Shown here one piece after another: positions 1 to 6,850 of a stretch of 9,385 nt of DNA; position 1 is the first letter of the stretch, and the number at the start of each line of letters is the position of its first letter. The notes under the pieces are model-generated. The model was not told the origin of the DNA, searched no databases, and worked only from the letters and a program-made list of their open reading frames with translations. Position numbers and translations under genes: made by a program. Source of the DNA: an uncultured Oscillospiraceae bacterium (GTDB lineage Bacteria; Bacillota; Clostridia; Oscillospirales; Acutalibacteraceae); contig UQNI01000061.1 of NCBI GenBank assembly GCA_900542375.1, positions 1 through 9,385 on the forward strand, read 5' to 3'.

Positions 1-403
1 ATGCAATCTGAAGCACTTTTGTATTTACAGAACTAATACGGTTATCTCTAAAAATTGCCCAACTAGCTGCGATAAAAGATGCATTTGGCTTCTGAGAAAT
101 GTACGGCATATGTACAACCCAATATGTCCAACCTGCAAAATAAGCAACTTTCGGACCAATTGTCTCATGCACCCAAGAACTCACACCACCACCTGCATCT
201 TTGAATGCACTTCCCAATTCACCAACCATAAGTGCATATGGCACAAAGTAAATCGCAAAGATAATCACCCACGAAATAATTGCTTTTAAGCCGCCATACT
301 CAGAAAAACCATTGATGACATTACCAAATGCCCAAACTGTGGAGAATGCCATAAAAGCAAGACTGTACCAAAGAATTTTTTTGTCACTTCCACCTTGTTT
401 CAT
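1..403 (-). CDS. APC-superfamily amino acid permease, N-terminal part (runs off left edge)
   Basis: This encodes the first 134 residues of a multi-spanning inner-membrane transporter; the rest lies beyond the window. The start is ATG at 403 with AAAGGG about 9 nt upstream. Residues 11-34 form a first membrane helix containing the broken-helix motif FGNVING typical of APC transporters. Residues 40-60 form a second helix ending FVPYALMVGELGSAF. The GGGVSSWVHETIGP stretch at 71-84 and the aromatic helix GWTYWVVHMPYIS at 91-103 are typical of the amino-acid/polyamine/GABA antiporter branch (YjeM-like). The family is clear from these motifs; the substrate is not. It lies 113 bp downstream of the xanthine dehydrogenase-type genes on the same strand. 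It may import a substrate for that pathway, but this is only inferred from position, and it may have its own promoter. Confidence 0.82.
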   Translation of the reverse strand, partial: MKQGGSDKKILWYSLAFMAFSTVWAFGNVINGFSEYGGLKAIISWVIIFAIYFVPYALMVGELGSAFKDAGGGVSSWVHETIGPKVAYFAGWTYWVVHMPYISQKPNASFIAASWAIFRDNRISSVNTKVLQIA

Positions 404-516
404 TGTTACTTTCCCTTTCTTTAACTATACTTTGCTATTCTGTTTTTAATAACAACAGTTTCAATACAACATAAATAATTATACATTCAAAGCTGTCAAA
501 AAAGTGACAAACTTTC
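404..516 (-). promoter_or_regulatory. Intergenic region with possible promoter for the permease
   Basis: On the minus strand this AT-rich spacer holds a perfect TATAAT at 483-478, about 75 nt before the permease start. No good -35 lies at the usual spacing. An imperfect inverted repeat, TTGTCAC followed by TTGACAG, lies just upstream (about 491-510). It could be a weak stem or an operator. No strong terminator follows xdhA, so read-through from the dehydrogenase operon is possible. Confidence 0.3.
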
Positions 517-2799
517 CTACTTTTCGTCAAGAAGTTCCATGGCAATCTTTTCCGGTTTAATCGGCATCTCTTCTACACGAAGACCGACTGCATTGTAAAC
601 CGCATTGGCGATTGCCGGACACGGAGTATCAATTACAATTTCCCCGATTGATTTTGCACCAAACGGATGACTCTTTTCATAACTCGGCTTAAATTCAACC
701 CGAATTTTTCCAACATCGAGACGACTTGGAATTTTATACTGCATAAGAGAATTATTTGCCATTGCACCTTTTTCTGTATACTGAATATCTTCAAACAGTG
801 CCATACCAATTCCCTGCGCAATTCCTCCTTCGGTCTGCACTCTTGCCAAATTTGGATTGATTGGTGTACCGCAATCCACCACCGCAACATAATCAATCAA
901 TTCTACATTTCCGGTTTCTTTATCAATCTCAACTTCCGCCATTCCTACCATGTAAGGCGGCGGTGAAATCTCAGCGGCACAGTTTTCTGTTACCTGAAGT
1001 GCATCATTATTTCCAAATGTTCCCCGAACTCCGATTTCCGGAAGGGTTACTTTTGCAGATTTGTCTTTCTTTTCTACACATTTTCCATCAAAAGTTACTT
1101 CATTCGGTTCTGCTTCTAACATGGAAGCTCCCATTTTTACAATTTTTTCTCTTAAGTTCTCAGCTGCTTTTGCCACTGCTTTTCCTGTGATATAGGTTGT
1201 AGAAGAAGCGTAGGAACCAGAATCATAAGGGGAAATATCGGTATCTACACCAAATGGAACAACATTGTTCAAATCTGTTCCTAAAATATCTGCTGCCATC
1301 TGTGACAAAATCGTATCACAGCCGGTTCCCATATCGGTTGCACCAAGTCCCAACGTATAAGAACCATCCTCATTTAATTTTAAAGTTGCACCACCAACGT
1401 CAACTTTGAAAATTGCAGAACCCTGCATTGCCATAGCTACGCCAACACCTCTTACTTTTCCATTTGGAAGTTCTTTTCTCGGATACTTTTCATCCCAGCC
1501 AATCATTTCTTTGGCACGTTCCATACATTGATCCAAAGTACAGCTTGTAGCAGTCGGAGAACCATCATAAGCAATAAATGGATCCCCTTCACGAATCATA
1601 TTTTTCTCACGAATCACAGTCGGATCCATACCCATCTTTTCTGCCAGTTCACTAACTGCGGATTCCAGCGCAAAGATTCCCTGTGTCTCCCCATAACCAC
1701 GATAAGCACCTGCTGCCATACGATTTGTATACACAACATCATATCCAAAACGATATGCCTCTGTATTTCGATATAAACCAATTGACTTATGTCCGGACAA
1801 AGCAACCGTTGTCGGTCCATGTTCTCCAAATGCACCAGTATTCGATAAAGTAAATAAATCAATTGCCAGAATTTTTCCTTCTTCATCTGCACCGACTTTT
1901 ACTTTTACTTCCATTTCATGACGCGGAGACGAACAAATCTGAGATTCATAACGAGTGTACACCAATTTTGCCGGTCTTCCGGTTTTAATTGTCACAATTG
2001 CCGGATAAACTTCTGTTACCAGGGTCTGCTTCGCTCCGAAACCGCCACCAATACGTGGTTTAATTACACGCACTTTAGAAGCGCCAATTCCAAGCGCACG
2101 ACCTAAAATTCTTCTTACATGGAATGGAACCTGCGTGGAAGAAACAATTACAAGACGTCCAAAATGTTCCAGATAAGTATAACTGCGGAAAGTTTCCATC
2201 ATTGCCTGCTGATTTGCTTTTGTATGATAAGTTTTCTCTACAACGTATTTACATTTCGCAAATGTTTCTTCAAGATTTCCCATTCCTTCTTCAGAAGAAG
2301 CACAGAGATTTCGTTTATTATCTGCACCAACCGGGAATCTGGATTCCCAGTTATCTTCCGGATGAATCAAAATTTTATTATCTTTCGCATCATGAAAATC
2401 TAAAATAGCATCCAATACCTGATATTTTACTTTTATGATTTTAAGCGCCTTATCAACTGCCGCTTCTGTCTCTCCGGCAACAATCGCTACCGCATCTCCC
2501 ACAAAACGGACTCTCTTATCGAGAATCAGACGGTCGTAAGGACTAAATTCCGGATAGGTCTGACCTGCCATTGTAAAACGATCCTGTGGTACATCTTTAT
2601 AAGTAAGAATACAGGCAATTCCCGGCACTTTCAGCGCTGCATCAATTTTGATTTCTTCGATTAAAGCATGTGCATGCGGACTTCTTAAAAGTTTAACAAT
2701 CAGACAGTCCTTCGGTGCAAGGTCATCTGTGTAGACCGGCTGTCCGGTTACCAATGCTTCTGCATCTTTTTTTCTGACTCCGCTATTTACATATTTCAT
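517..2799 (-). CDS. xdhA: Xanthine dehydrogenase-type molybdopterin-binding subunit
   Basis: This is the large catalytic subunit of a xanthine oxidase-family molybdenum hydroxylase (hydroxylates purines or other N-heterocycles/aldehydes at the Mo centre). At 760 aa it matches the usual length of stand-alone bacterial Mo subunits. The a/b hammerhead domain spans about residues 17-125. Molybdopterin-binding motifs follow in order: GGGFGAKQ at 251-258, AYRGYGETQ at 365-373, MGTGCDT at 490-496, EGGIAQGIGMAL at 657-668, and GAKSIGE at 714-720, where Glu720 aligns with the invariant catalytic glutamate. The AYRGYG form (Tyr where milk xanthine oxidase has Phe) and the atypical QQAMMETFRS at 197-206 leave the substrate open. 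The start codon overlaps the stop of the iron-sulfur subunit by one base (TAATG), indicating translational coupling. The gene appears intact. Confidence 0.9.
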   Translation of the reverse strand: MKYVNSGVRKKDAEALVTGQPVYTDDLAPKDCLIVKLLRSPHAHALIEEIKIDAALKVPGIACILTYKDVPQDRFTMAGQTYPEFSPYDRLILDKRVRFVGDAVAIVAGETEAAVDKALKIIKVKYQVLDAILDFHDAKDNKILIHPEDNWESRFPVGADNKRNLCASSEEGMGNLEETFAKCKYVVEKTYHTKANQQAMMETFRSYTYLEHFGRLVIVSSTQVPFHVRRILGRALGIGASKVRVIKPRIGGGFGAKQTLVTEVYPAIVTIKTGRPAKLVYTRYESQICSSPRHEMEVKVKVGADEEGKILAIDLFTLSNTGAFGEHGPTTVALSGHKSIGLYRNTEAYRFGYDVVYTNRMAAGAYRGYGETQGIFALESAVSELAEKMGMDPTVIREKNMIREGDPFIAYDGSPTATSCTLDQCMERAKEMIGWDEKYPRKELPNGKVRGVGVAMAMQGSAIFKVDVGGATLKLNEDGSYTLGLGATDMGTGCDTILSQMAADILGTDLNNVVPFGVDTDISPYDSGSYASSTTYITGKAVAKAAENLREKIVKMGASMLEAEPNEVTFDGKCVEKKDKSAKVTLPEIGVRGTFGNNDALQVTENCAAEISPPPYMVGMAEVEIDKETGNVELIDYVAVVDCGTPINPNLARVQTEGGIAQGIGMALFEDIQYTEKGAMANNSLMQYKIPSRLDVGKIRVEFKPSYEKSHPFGAKSIGEIVIDTPCPAIANAVYNAVGLRVEEMPIKPEKIAMELLDEK

Positions 2800-3269
2800 T
2801 AGGCTTCTCCTTTCTCTGCTTTTTTATGTTCCAGAAATTTTAAAATACTTCTGGTTTGTCCCATAAATCCGGAACAACGGCACAGGTTGCCAGCCAGATA
2901 TTCGTTAATCTGCTCTTCTGTCGGATTCTCCAGTTCTTTTAACATTGCAAAGATATTCATAATAAATCCCGGATTACAAAAGCCACACTGTTCTGCACCT
3001 TCGTCTGCTAAAAAGCCACCAAACTCTTTGGCTTCTTCCTGCATTCCTTCTAACGTTACAATCTTTTTGCCATCCGCTCTGGCTGCAAGCATACTACAAG
3101 ATAAGACCGGCTTTTCGTCCATAAGTACCGTGCACAGTCCACAGTTTGCGGTTTCACAACCTCTTTTTACACTATAACACCCTTTTTGTCTTAATAAATC
3201 TAATAATAATAAATCCGGTGCGATTTCTTCCTGTACTTTTTTTCCGTTTAAAAAGAAATTAATTTTCAT
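2799..3269 (-). CDS. xdhC: Xanthine dehydrogenase-type [2Fe-2S] iron-sulfur subunit
   Basis: This is the electron-transfer subunit, carrying two [2Fe-2S] clusters between the Mo site and the flavin. The N-terminal plant-ferredoxin domain has Cys38, Cys43, Cys46 and Cys58 (GCETANCGLC, then LSC). The C-terminal helical domain has CGFC at 95-98 and CRC at 130-132, inside the family signature GNLCRCSGF. All eight ligands are present. The start chosen is ATG at 3269: AGGAG sits 6 nt upstream of it, whereas the ATG at 3275 directly abuts the AGGAG and an in-frame start at 3293 lies inside the previous gene with no ribosome site. This gives 156 aa, the normal size. It overlaps the upstream fusion gene by 11 nt and the Mo subunit by 1 nt, so the three are one operon. 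Confidence 0.9.
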   Translation of the reverse strand: MKINFFLNGKKVQEEIAPDLLLLDLLRQKGCYSVKRGCETANCGLCTVLMDEKPVLSCSMLAARADGKKIVTLEGMQEEAKEFGGFLADEGAEQCGFCNPGFIMNIFAMLKELENPTEEQINEYLAGNLCRCSGFMGQTRSILKFLEHKKAEKGEA

Positions 3270-3918
3270 TTGCATCTCCTTCCACCTGTACAAGTGCTCT
3301 CTTTGTCAGTACCTTTACTAAATGGCTTCGGTATTCGGCAGATGCTCTCATATTGCTGCCGGTCGGAACCAGTTTCTGCACTTCTTCTGCCAGTGCCTCT
3401 ACTTCTTCTACTTTAAATTTAAAAGAAGATTCTAACTCTTTTTCAATCAACATTGCTTTTTGAGGTCTTGCTCCAATTACGATTCTGACTTTCTTTTCTT
3501 CTAATCCAACTGCACAAGTCAGCACCGGAAAATCAGTCGCTGAATTTCTCTGACTTAAATACACCGTATGCATCGGTACTTTTTTTACAATAATGCGTAC
3601 CAGAATATCCCTGTCTTTCTTCATCTGGGCAAATTCCCGAAGTGTCGCTGGGATCAAGGTTCTTCCCTGCTTGTCCATCTCACATGGAGCTGCCCCTGCC
3701 ATGAAAAATCTCGAAAACTTTCTGGCATCTTTATTAATAAGTGGCAAAGTTTTTAGCTTCCCTTGAAAACTTTCCCATTCGTTTTGTGGGAACACAAACA
3801 GGCATCCATCCAATCCCTTTGTCATCACAAATTCCTGACCTAATTCTTCCCGGAATCGTGAAGGAATGATCAGCCTGCCTTTTGCATCAATCGTGTGATT
3901 AAATTCCCCCATAAACAT
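3259..3918 (-). CDS. Chimeric ORF: MraZ N-terminal part fused to xanthine dehydrogenase FAD-subunit C-terminal domain
   Basis: One uninterrupted 219-aa frame holds pieces of two unrelated families. Residues 1-102 are MraZ, the transcriptional regulator of the division/cell-wall (dcw) cluster: MFMGEFNHTIDAKGR at the start, first SpoVT/AbrB-like half with DAKGR at 11-15, second half with DKQGR at 82-86 and REFAQMKKD at 94-102. MraZ normally continues about 40 residues more. From residue ~103 the sequence is instead the C-terminal domain of the FAD subunit of xanthine dehydrogenase: DILVRIIVKK at 104-113, YLSQRNSATDFPVLTCAV at 120-137, GARPQKAM at 149-156, and MRASAEYRSHLVKVLTKRAL at 190-209. 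The FAD-binding domain is absent. The junction lies near 3605-3620. The start at 3918 is the usual MraZ start (MFMGEF); upstream in-frame codons reach into the promoter. It is either a real deletion/translocation fusion or an assembly misjoin. Both halves are recognised with high confidence. Confidence 0.85.
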   Translation of the reverse strand: MFMGEFNHTIDAKGRLIIPSRFREELGQEFVMTKGLDGCLFVFPQNEWESFQGKLKTLPLINKDARKFSRFFMAGAAPCEMDKQGRTLIPATLREFAQMKKDRDILVRIIVKKVPMHTVYLSQRNSATDFPVLTCAVGLEEKKVRIVIGARPQKAMLIEKELESSFKFKVEEVEALAEEVQKLVPTGSNMRASAEYRSHLVKVLTKRALVQVEGDANEN

Positions 3919-3925
3919 GGACATC

Positions 3926-3952
3926 ACCACTTTCCACCACTTCTTACCACTT
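3926..3952 (-). promoter_or_regulatory. MraZ operator: three AAGTGGT boxes at 10-bp period
   Basis: On the minus strand AAGTGGT occurs three times, at 3952-3946, 3942-3936 and 3932-3926, with exactly 3 bp between copies, ending just before the mraZ start. Tandem GTGG-type boxes at one helical turn upstream of mraZ are the known binding sites through which MraZ represses its own operon in Firmicutes and Mollicutes. The GGTG of the last box may also act as the ribosome binding site for the ATG at 3918. The operator confirms that the upstream side of the fusion is a genuine mraZ locus. Confidence 0.85.
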
Positions 3953-3961
3953 ATAAATTTC

Positions 3962-3990
3962 ATTTTATACGATAGACTTATAAATTGCAA
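3962..3990 (-). promoter_or_regulatory. Sigma-A-type promoter of the mraZ::xdhB operon
   Basis: Reading the minus strand, -35 TTGCAA (3990-3985), a 17-bp spacer and -10 TAAAAT (3967-3962) give a near-consensus promoter. It lies immediately upstream of the three MraZ boxes, so the boxes would fall in the early transcribed region where bound protein blocks the polymerase. It is the only clear promoter for the fusion gene and the dehydrogenase subunits downstream. Confidence 0.65.
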
Positions 3991-4043
3991 GGAATAATCC
4001 ACAATCAAATCTTAGTTTTTTCTTAGAAATCCTTGTTTTTTTG

Positions 4044-4095
4044 CACAAAAAAGAAGGGATTCCCTAAAAGTGGTTTGATTTCCCTTCTTTTTGTG
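4044..4095 (-). terminator. Terminator hairpin after lgt
   Basis: Arms CACAAAAAAGAAGGGA (4044-4059) and TCCCTTCTTTTTGTG (4081-4095) are complementary apart from one extra A, around a 21-nt loop. On the minus strand the second arm reads CCCTTCTTTTTTGTG, giving a U-rich tail. It starts right at the lgt stop codon, so it should end the chr-lgt operon and insulate it from the mraZ promoter. The stem is nearly symmetrical, but no plus-strand gene ends here. Confidence 0.65.
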
Positions 4096-4097
4096 TC

Positions 4098-4871
4098 TTA
4101 TTTCGTTATTTTCTTCCTTTTATATATGATAAATGCCGTTCCAAATACTGCAAGGATCAGTGCTAAGATCTGGGATACCCTGATTCCTGTAGATCCGATC
4201 ATCAGGGAATCGGTCCTTAATCCTTCAATCAAAAATCTTCCAAGACCGTAAATCACAAAATACATACAGGTCAGAGTTCCTGCCTTTGGATTTTTTCTAC
4301 TGACAATTAGCATGGTAGTCAACAGACACAAATTCCATATACTTTCATAGAAGAATGTTGCTTGATGCCATTCTCCAAGTACGTCAATATATACGGCATA
4401 AGGAAAAAACTGCAACGATGAATCTGTAACCAAATTGCCGAACGCTTCTTGATTTACAAAATTACCCCAACGTCCGATTGCTTGTCCAAGCACAAGACTT
4501 GGAACGACTAAATCCAGAAAACGGAACAAAGGAAATTTGTGATGGCGGCAAAATAAAATTGCCGTAACCAGACCGCCAATCACTCCACCATAAATGGCAA
4601 GCCCGCCTTTCCATATTTTGAAGATGGTAAGAATATCGCCGGAATAACTGTTCCACTCAAATACGACATAATATCCTCTGGCGCAGACAATTGCAATAGG
4701 TAATGCAAGAAGAATAAAGTCAAATATCAGATCGTCCTTGAGACCTTGTTTTCTGGCTCGGTAAATTGCAAGTATTACACCTAAAACCATACCGACGGCA
4801 ATAATTACACCATACCAGGCAATGCTCCATCCCTCTATGCCAAATAAATTTTCAATCAAATACTTACTCAT
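4098..4871 (-). CDS. lgt: Prolipoprotein diacylglyceryl transferase
   Basis: Lgt is an essential-type inner-membrane enzyme in many bacteria that moves a diacylglyceryl group from phosphatidylglycerol to the lipobox cysteine of preprolipoproteins, the first step of lipoprotein maturation. The protein is 257 aa with about seven membrane helices. The Lgt signature is GRWGNFVNQEAFG at 133-145, with the catalytic-loop Arg/Asn/Glu. YGLGRFLIEGLRTD at 208-221 carries the second conserved arginine motif. HQATFFYES at 169-177 corresponds to the family's HPTFLYES. At the E. coli His103 position this protein has Tyr94 (YGGVIG). The start is ATG at 4871, preceded by AAAAGGTG at 5 nt; an in-frame TTG at 4892 overlaps the upstream gene and has no such site. 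It lies 13 nt after the 176-aa gene, so it is probably cotranscribed with the chr remnant. Confidence 0.93.
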   Translation of the reverse strand: MSKYLIENLFGIEGWSIAWYGVIIAVGMVLGVILAIYRARKQGLKDDLIFDFILLALPIAIVCARGYYVVFEWNSYSGDILTIFKIWKGGLAIYGGVIGGLVTAILFCRHHKFPLFRFLDLVVPSLVLGQAIGRWGNFVNQEAFGNLVTDSSLQFFPYAVYIDVLGEWHQATFFYESIWNLCLLTTMLIVSRKNPKAGTLTCMYFVIYGLGRFLIEGLRTDSLMIGSTGIRVSQILALILAVFGTAFIIYKRKKITK

Positions 4872-4884
4872 ATCAACACCTTTT

Positions 4885-5415
4885 CTACACAATCAGAAAT
4901 TCATTTTCTTGTTCTACATATCTGCAAAAGATAAATATACCGCAAATAATTTCCGGGACAAAACCGCAAATATCTTCCACAGCCCATCCTCCTGCAATAC
5001 CCTTGTGCATAATACGAAGAACCTCCGAATTGTGGGCGTTTATCAAAGAATAATTCTGGCTATTGTGCATTGTCAAAAGATATTCTTCGCCGTTCACAAC
5101 AATATTGGCATGGTCAACTCTTGGCATTCTGCAAATTGGCCAACCCACCACATTGGGATCATCACCATCTACATATCCGGGGCGAGCAGAACCGACTAAC
5201 TGATTTTCGTTGTCGGTCAGTAAATATTCCCGATTTCTTACATCACCGGAACTTGCTTTTGATTCATCGAGATAACGGGCGTCCGCCGTCAAAAGCAACT
5301 CACCTGCGATGCTGAGAATCTTTCTTTGCGGACCGAGCAACGCACTTTTTATTCTTACCAAGGCAAGCTGAGATTCATTTTTATAAAGGACTCCTGCCTT
5401 TATCGTATATTTCAT
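4885..5415 (-). CDS. Unrecognised 176-aa protein, possibly tubby/LURP-one-like fold
   Basis: I do not firmly recognise this gene. The protein opens KYTIKAGVLYKN and has repeated short strand-like segments (for example REYLLTDNENQLVG at 62-75 and EEYLLTMHNSQNYSLIN at 110-126). It ends in a hydrophobic segment, PEIICGIFIFCRYVEQEN, at 154-171. Alternating strands followed by a buried C-terminal helix resemble the tubby-C-like/LURP-one-related (YxjI) fold, but that is a weak structural impression. No signal peptide is visible. The start is ATG at 5415 with a perfect AGGAGG 7 nt upstream; an earlier in-frame start at 5463 would overlap the chr remnant. It sits 16 nt after that remnant and 13 nt before lgt, so it is a middle gene of an operon. 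Confidence 0.75.
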   Translation of the reverse strand: MKYTIKAGVLYKNESQLALVRIKSALLGPQRKILSIAGELLLTADARYLDESKASSGDVRNREYLLTDNENQLVGSARPGYVDGDDPNVVGWPICRMPRVDHANIVVNGEEYLLTMHNSQNYSLINAHNSEVLRIMHKGIAGGWAVEDICGFVPEIICGIFIFCRYVEQENEFLIV

Positions 5416-5431
5416 AACTGCGCCTCCTCTC

Positions 5432-5813
5432 TTATACAAGTGAATACAGGATGATTCCTGCAAATCCCGAACCTGCCATAACCCAAAGCGGATTCGGTTT
5501 CCACTTTCTTAAAACAATAATGCCAATAACAAAAATAATCGCAGCAATCAAGTCCAAAGATGCCAAATCATTCGGAAGCGTTCTCTGTCCGTAGAGTGCC
5601 ATAATCAACAGTGAGATACCCGCTGATGCGATCATTGCAATGACCGCAGGGCGAAGTACGGCAAGAATGCCCTGCACCATATTCAATCCAACCAAGTTTC
5701 TCCACGAATTTCTTTCGCATCAACGGAATGATTACAAATCCACCGCCAAAAGTGCTAGCACTCAGTTTGAAAGTGGAGAAAAACAATTTTTTGTATTTTT
5801 GCAAGCTATTCAC
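5432..5813 (-). pseudogene. Collapsed chromate-transporter pair: start of first subunit joined out of frame to end of second
   Basis: Paired short CHR-family proteins (chromate/anion transport, inner membrane) are usually two adjacent genes of about 180-190 aa each. Here the 5' part encodes the first-subunit signature STFGGGFVIIPLMRKKFVEK and LGWIE, then leaves frame. A second frame, readable from about 5700 to the stop at 5434-5432, encodes the C-terminal half of a second-subunit protein: MVQGILAVLRPAVIAMIASA, then LRKWKPNPLWVMAGSGFAG. Everything between (most of gene 1 and the first half of gene 2) is missing. The junction is near 5680-5705. The start is uncertain: the ATG at 5849 overlaps the -10 TATAAT. 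A GTG at 5813, about 14 nt after AAAGGA, fits better. It is divergent from lysR, the usual arrangement for this transporter. It is non-functional as it stands. Confidence 0.75.
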
Positions 5814-5847
5814 TTCTAAAAATGCCGTCCTTTCTATGTTTATTAAC

Positions 5848-5853
5848 ATTATA
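5848..5853 (-). promoter_or_regulatory. -10 box of the chr-lgt operon
   Basis: A perfect TATAAT on the minus strand precedes the AGAAAGGA ribosome-site-like sequence of the chr remnant. At 17-bp spacing the -35 position reads TTCCCT, a poor match, which fits a promoter needing an activator such as the divergent LysR protein. If this -10 is used, transcription begins downstream of the ATG at 5849, which argues against that start codon. Confidence 0.45.
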
Positions 5854-5857
5854 CCGC

Positions 5858-5886
5858 TTGATTTCTGATAAGGGAAATAATATAAT
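5858..5886 (+). promoter_or_regulatory. Promoter of the LysR regulator gene
   Basis: TTGATT at 5858-5863, a 17-bp spacer and a perfect TATAAT at 5881-5886 lie about 40 nt before the lysR start. The -35 begins only 5 bp from the -10 of the divergent chr promoter, so the two promoters face away from each other in about 40 bp. This is the usual layout for a LysR protein that represses itself and activates its neighbour. I could not pick out a convincing T-N11-A binding site by eye. Confidence 0.6.
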
Positions 5887-5926
5887 TTTACAGAAAGGAT
5901 AAGTATTTTTATATAAGGGGATTGTT

Positions 5927-6844
5927 ATGACGATACGACACATGATAATATTTCGTACCGTATGCGAAAATGGATATAATTCCACCAAAGCAGCGGAAGT
6001 TTTACAAATGACACAGCCAGCAGTCAGCCTTGCCATTAAGGAACTGGAGCAATATTACGGAGTACACCTGTTTGACAGAATCGGCAGACGATTGCAAATC
6101 ACCGATGCAGGTCAGCATTTTCTTCAATATGCGATACATATATCCGACTTGTTTTCAGATATGGAAACAGGGTTGCGTGATTGGGATTCTAAAGGAGTTC
6201 TCCGTATTGGTGCAAGCATCACCATCGGCTCGCAGTTTTTACCTAACTATGTAAAGGCATTCTCTGAACTCTGCCCAGAGCTTGATGTCAGAGTTACCGT
6301 TGAGCAATCAGAACGTCTGGAACAAAAAATTTTGGCAAATGAATTGGATTGTGCGTTGATCGAAGGTATTGCACATGATCCAAATATCGTTTCGGAAGCC
6401 TACATGGAAGATCATTTGAGTGTTATATGCGGTACGGATAAAGGCTGGACACAGGGGCAAGTTATATCCATAGAAGATTTTCAAAGACAGCGATTTCTCT
6501 TGCGAGAAAAAGGCAGTGGCACACGAGAGGTGTTTAACCGTGTAGTTGAACAGGCTGGCATCCACATTACACCAGTATGGGAAGCAACGAGCACAACAGC
6601 ACTGGTTAATGCTGCAATCAATGGATTAGGAATTGCTGTATTACCGCATCGAATGATTCTTCCGGCTCTGCGACAAGGCTTGATTTGTACTGTCAAAGTA
6701 GAGGGGTTGAGTTTCAGCCGAAATTTCCATATAATTCATCATAAAGATAAGTTTTTAACAACTTCTGCCAAGCGATTTATTACTTTGTGCAGAGATTTTG
6801 AGACTGATTACCCCTTGCCTTGTTACAACGGACTATATGAATAA
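5927..6844 (+). CDS. LysR-family transcriptional regulator
   Basis: This is a full-length LysR-type regulator of 305 aa. The N-terminal winged helix-turn-helix covers about residues 1-62, with NSTKAAEVLQMTQPAVSLAI at 18-37 as the HTH and LFDRIGRRLQITDAG at 48-62 as the wing. The effector-binding domain begins around VLRIGASITIGSQFLP at 91-106. It includes LLREKGSGTREVFN at 191-204 and NGLGIAVLPH at 232-241, as in the CysL/CbbR-like branch. The start is ATG at 5927 with AAGGGG 6 nt upstream. It is transcribed divergently from the chromate-transporter remnant and so probably once controlled it. With that target broken, its remaining role may be control of the 176-aa gene and lgt, or unlinked genes (inference). 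It is followed by a strong stem-loop. Confidence 0.93.
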   Translation: MTIRHMIIFRTVCENGYNSTKAAEVLQMTQPAVSLAIKELEQYYGVHLFDRIGRRLQITDAGQHFLQYAIHISDLFSDMETGLRDWDSKGVLRIGASITIGSQFLPNYVKAFSELCPELDVRVTVEQSERLEQKILANELDCALIEGIAHDPNIVSEAYMEDHLSVICGTDKGWTQGQVISIEDFQRQRFLLREKGSGTREVFNRVVEQAGIHITPVWEATSTTALVNAAINGLGIAVLPHRMILPALRQGLICTVKVEGLSFSRNFHIIHHKDKFLTTSAKRFITLCRDFETDYPLPCYNGLYE

Positions 6845-6850
6845 AAGATT

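Noticed and set aside
667..1190. Long plus-strand open frames antisense to xdhA
   Set aside because: They lie inside a clear gene, have low-complexity Leu/Phe/His-rich or Cys-rich translations and no ribosome site. Similar shadows occur at 1528-1776, 2119-2408, 2887-3177, 4822-5315, 7892-8212 and 8625-9024.
3919..4008. An in-frame N-terminal extension of 30 codons (starting MIVDYSLQF) before the MraZ start of the fusion gene
   Set aside because: It covers the -10 box and the MraZ operator, has no ribosome site, and MraZ proteins begin at MFMGEF.
4588..4593. Tyr94 in Lgt at the position of the E. coli His103
   Set aside because: The loop around it (GGLAIYGGVIGG) is otherwise normal and substitutions at this site occur in Lgt proteins outside Proteobacteria, so it is not a sign of inactivation.
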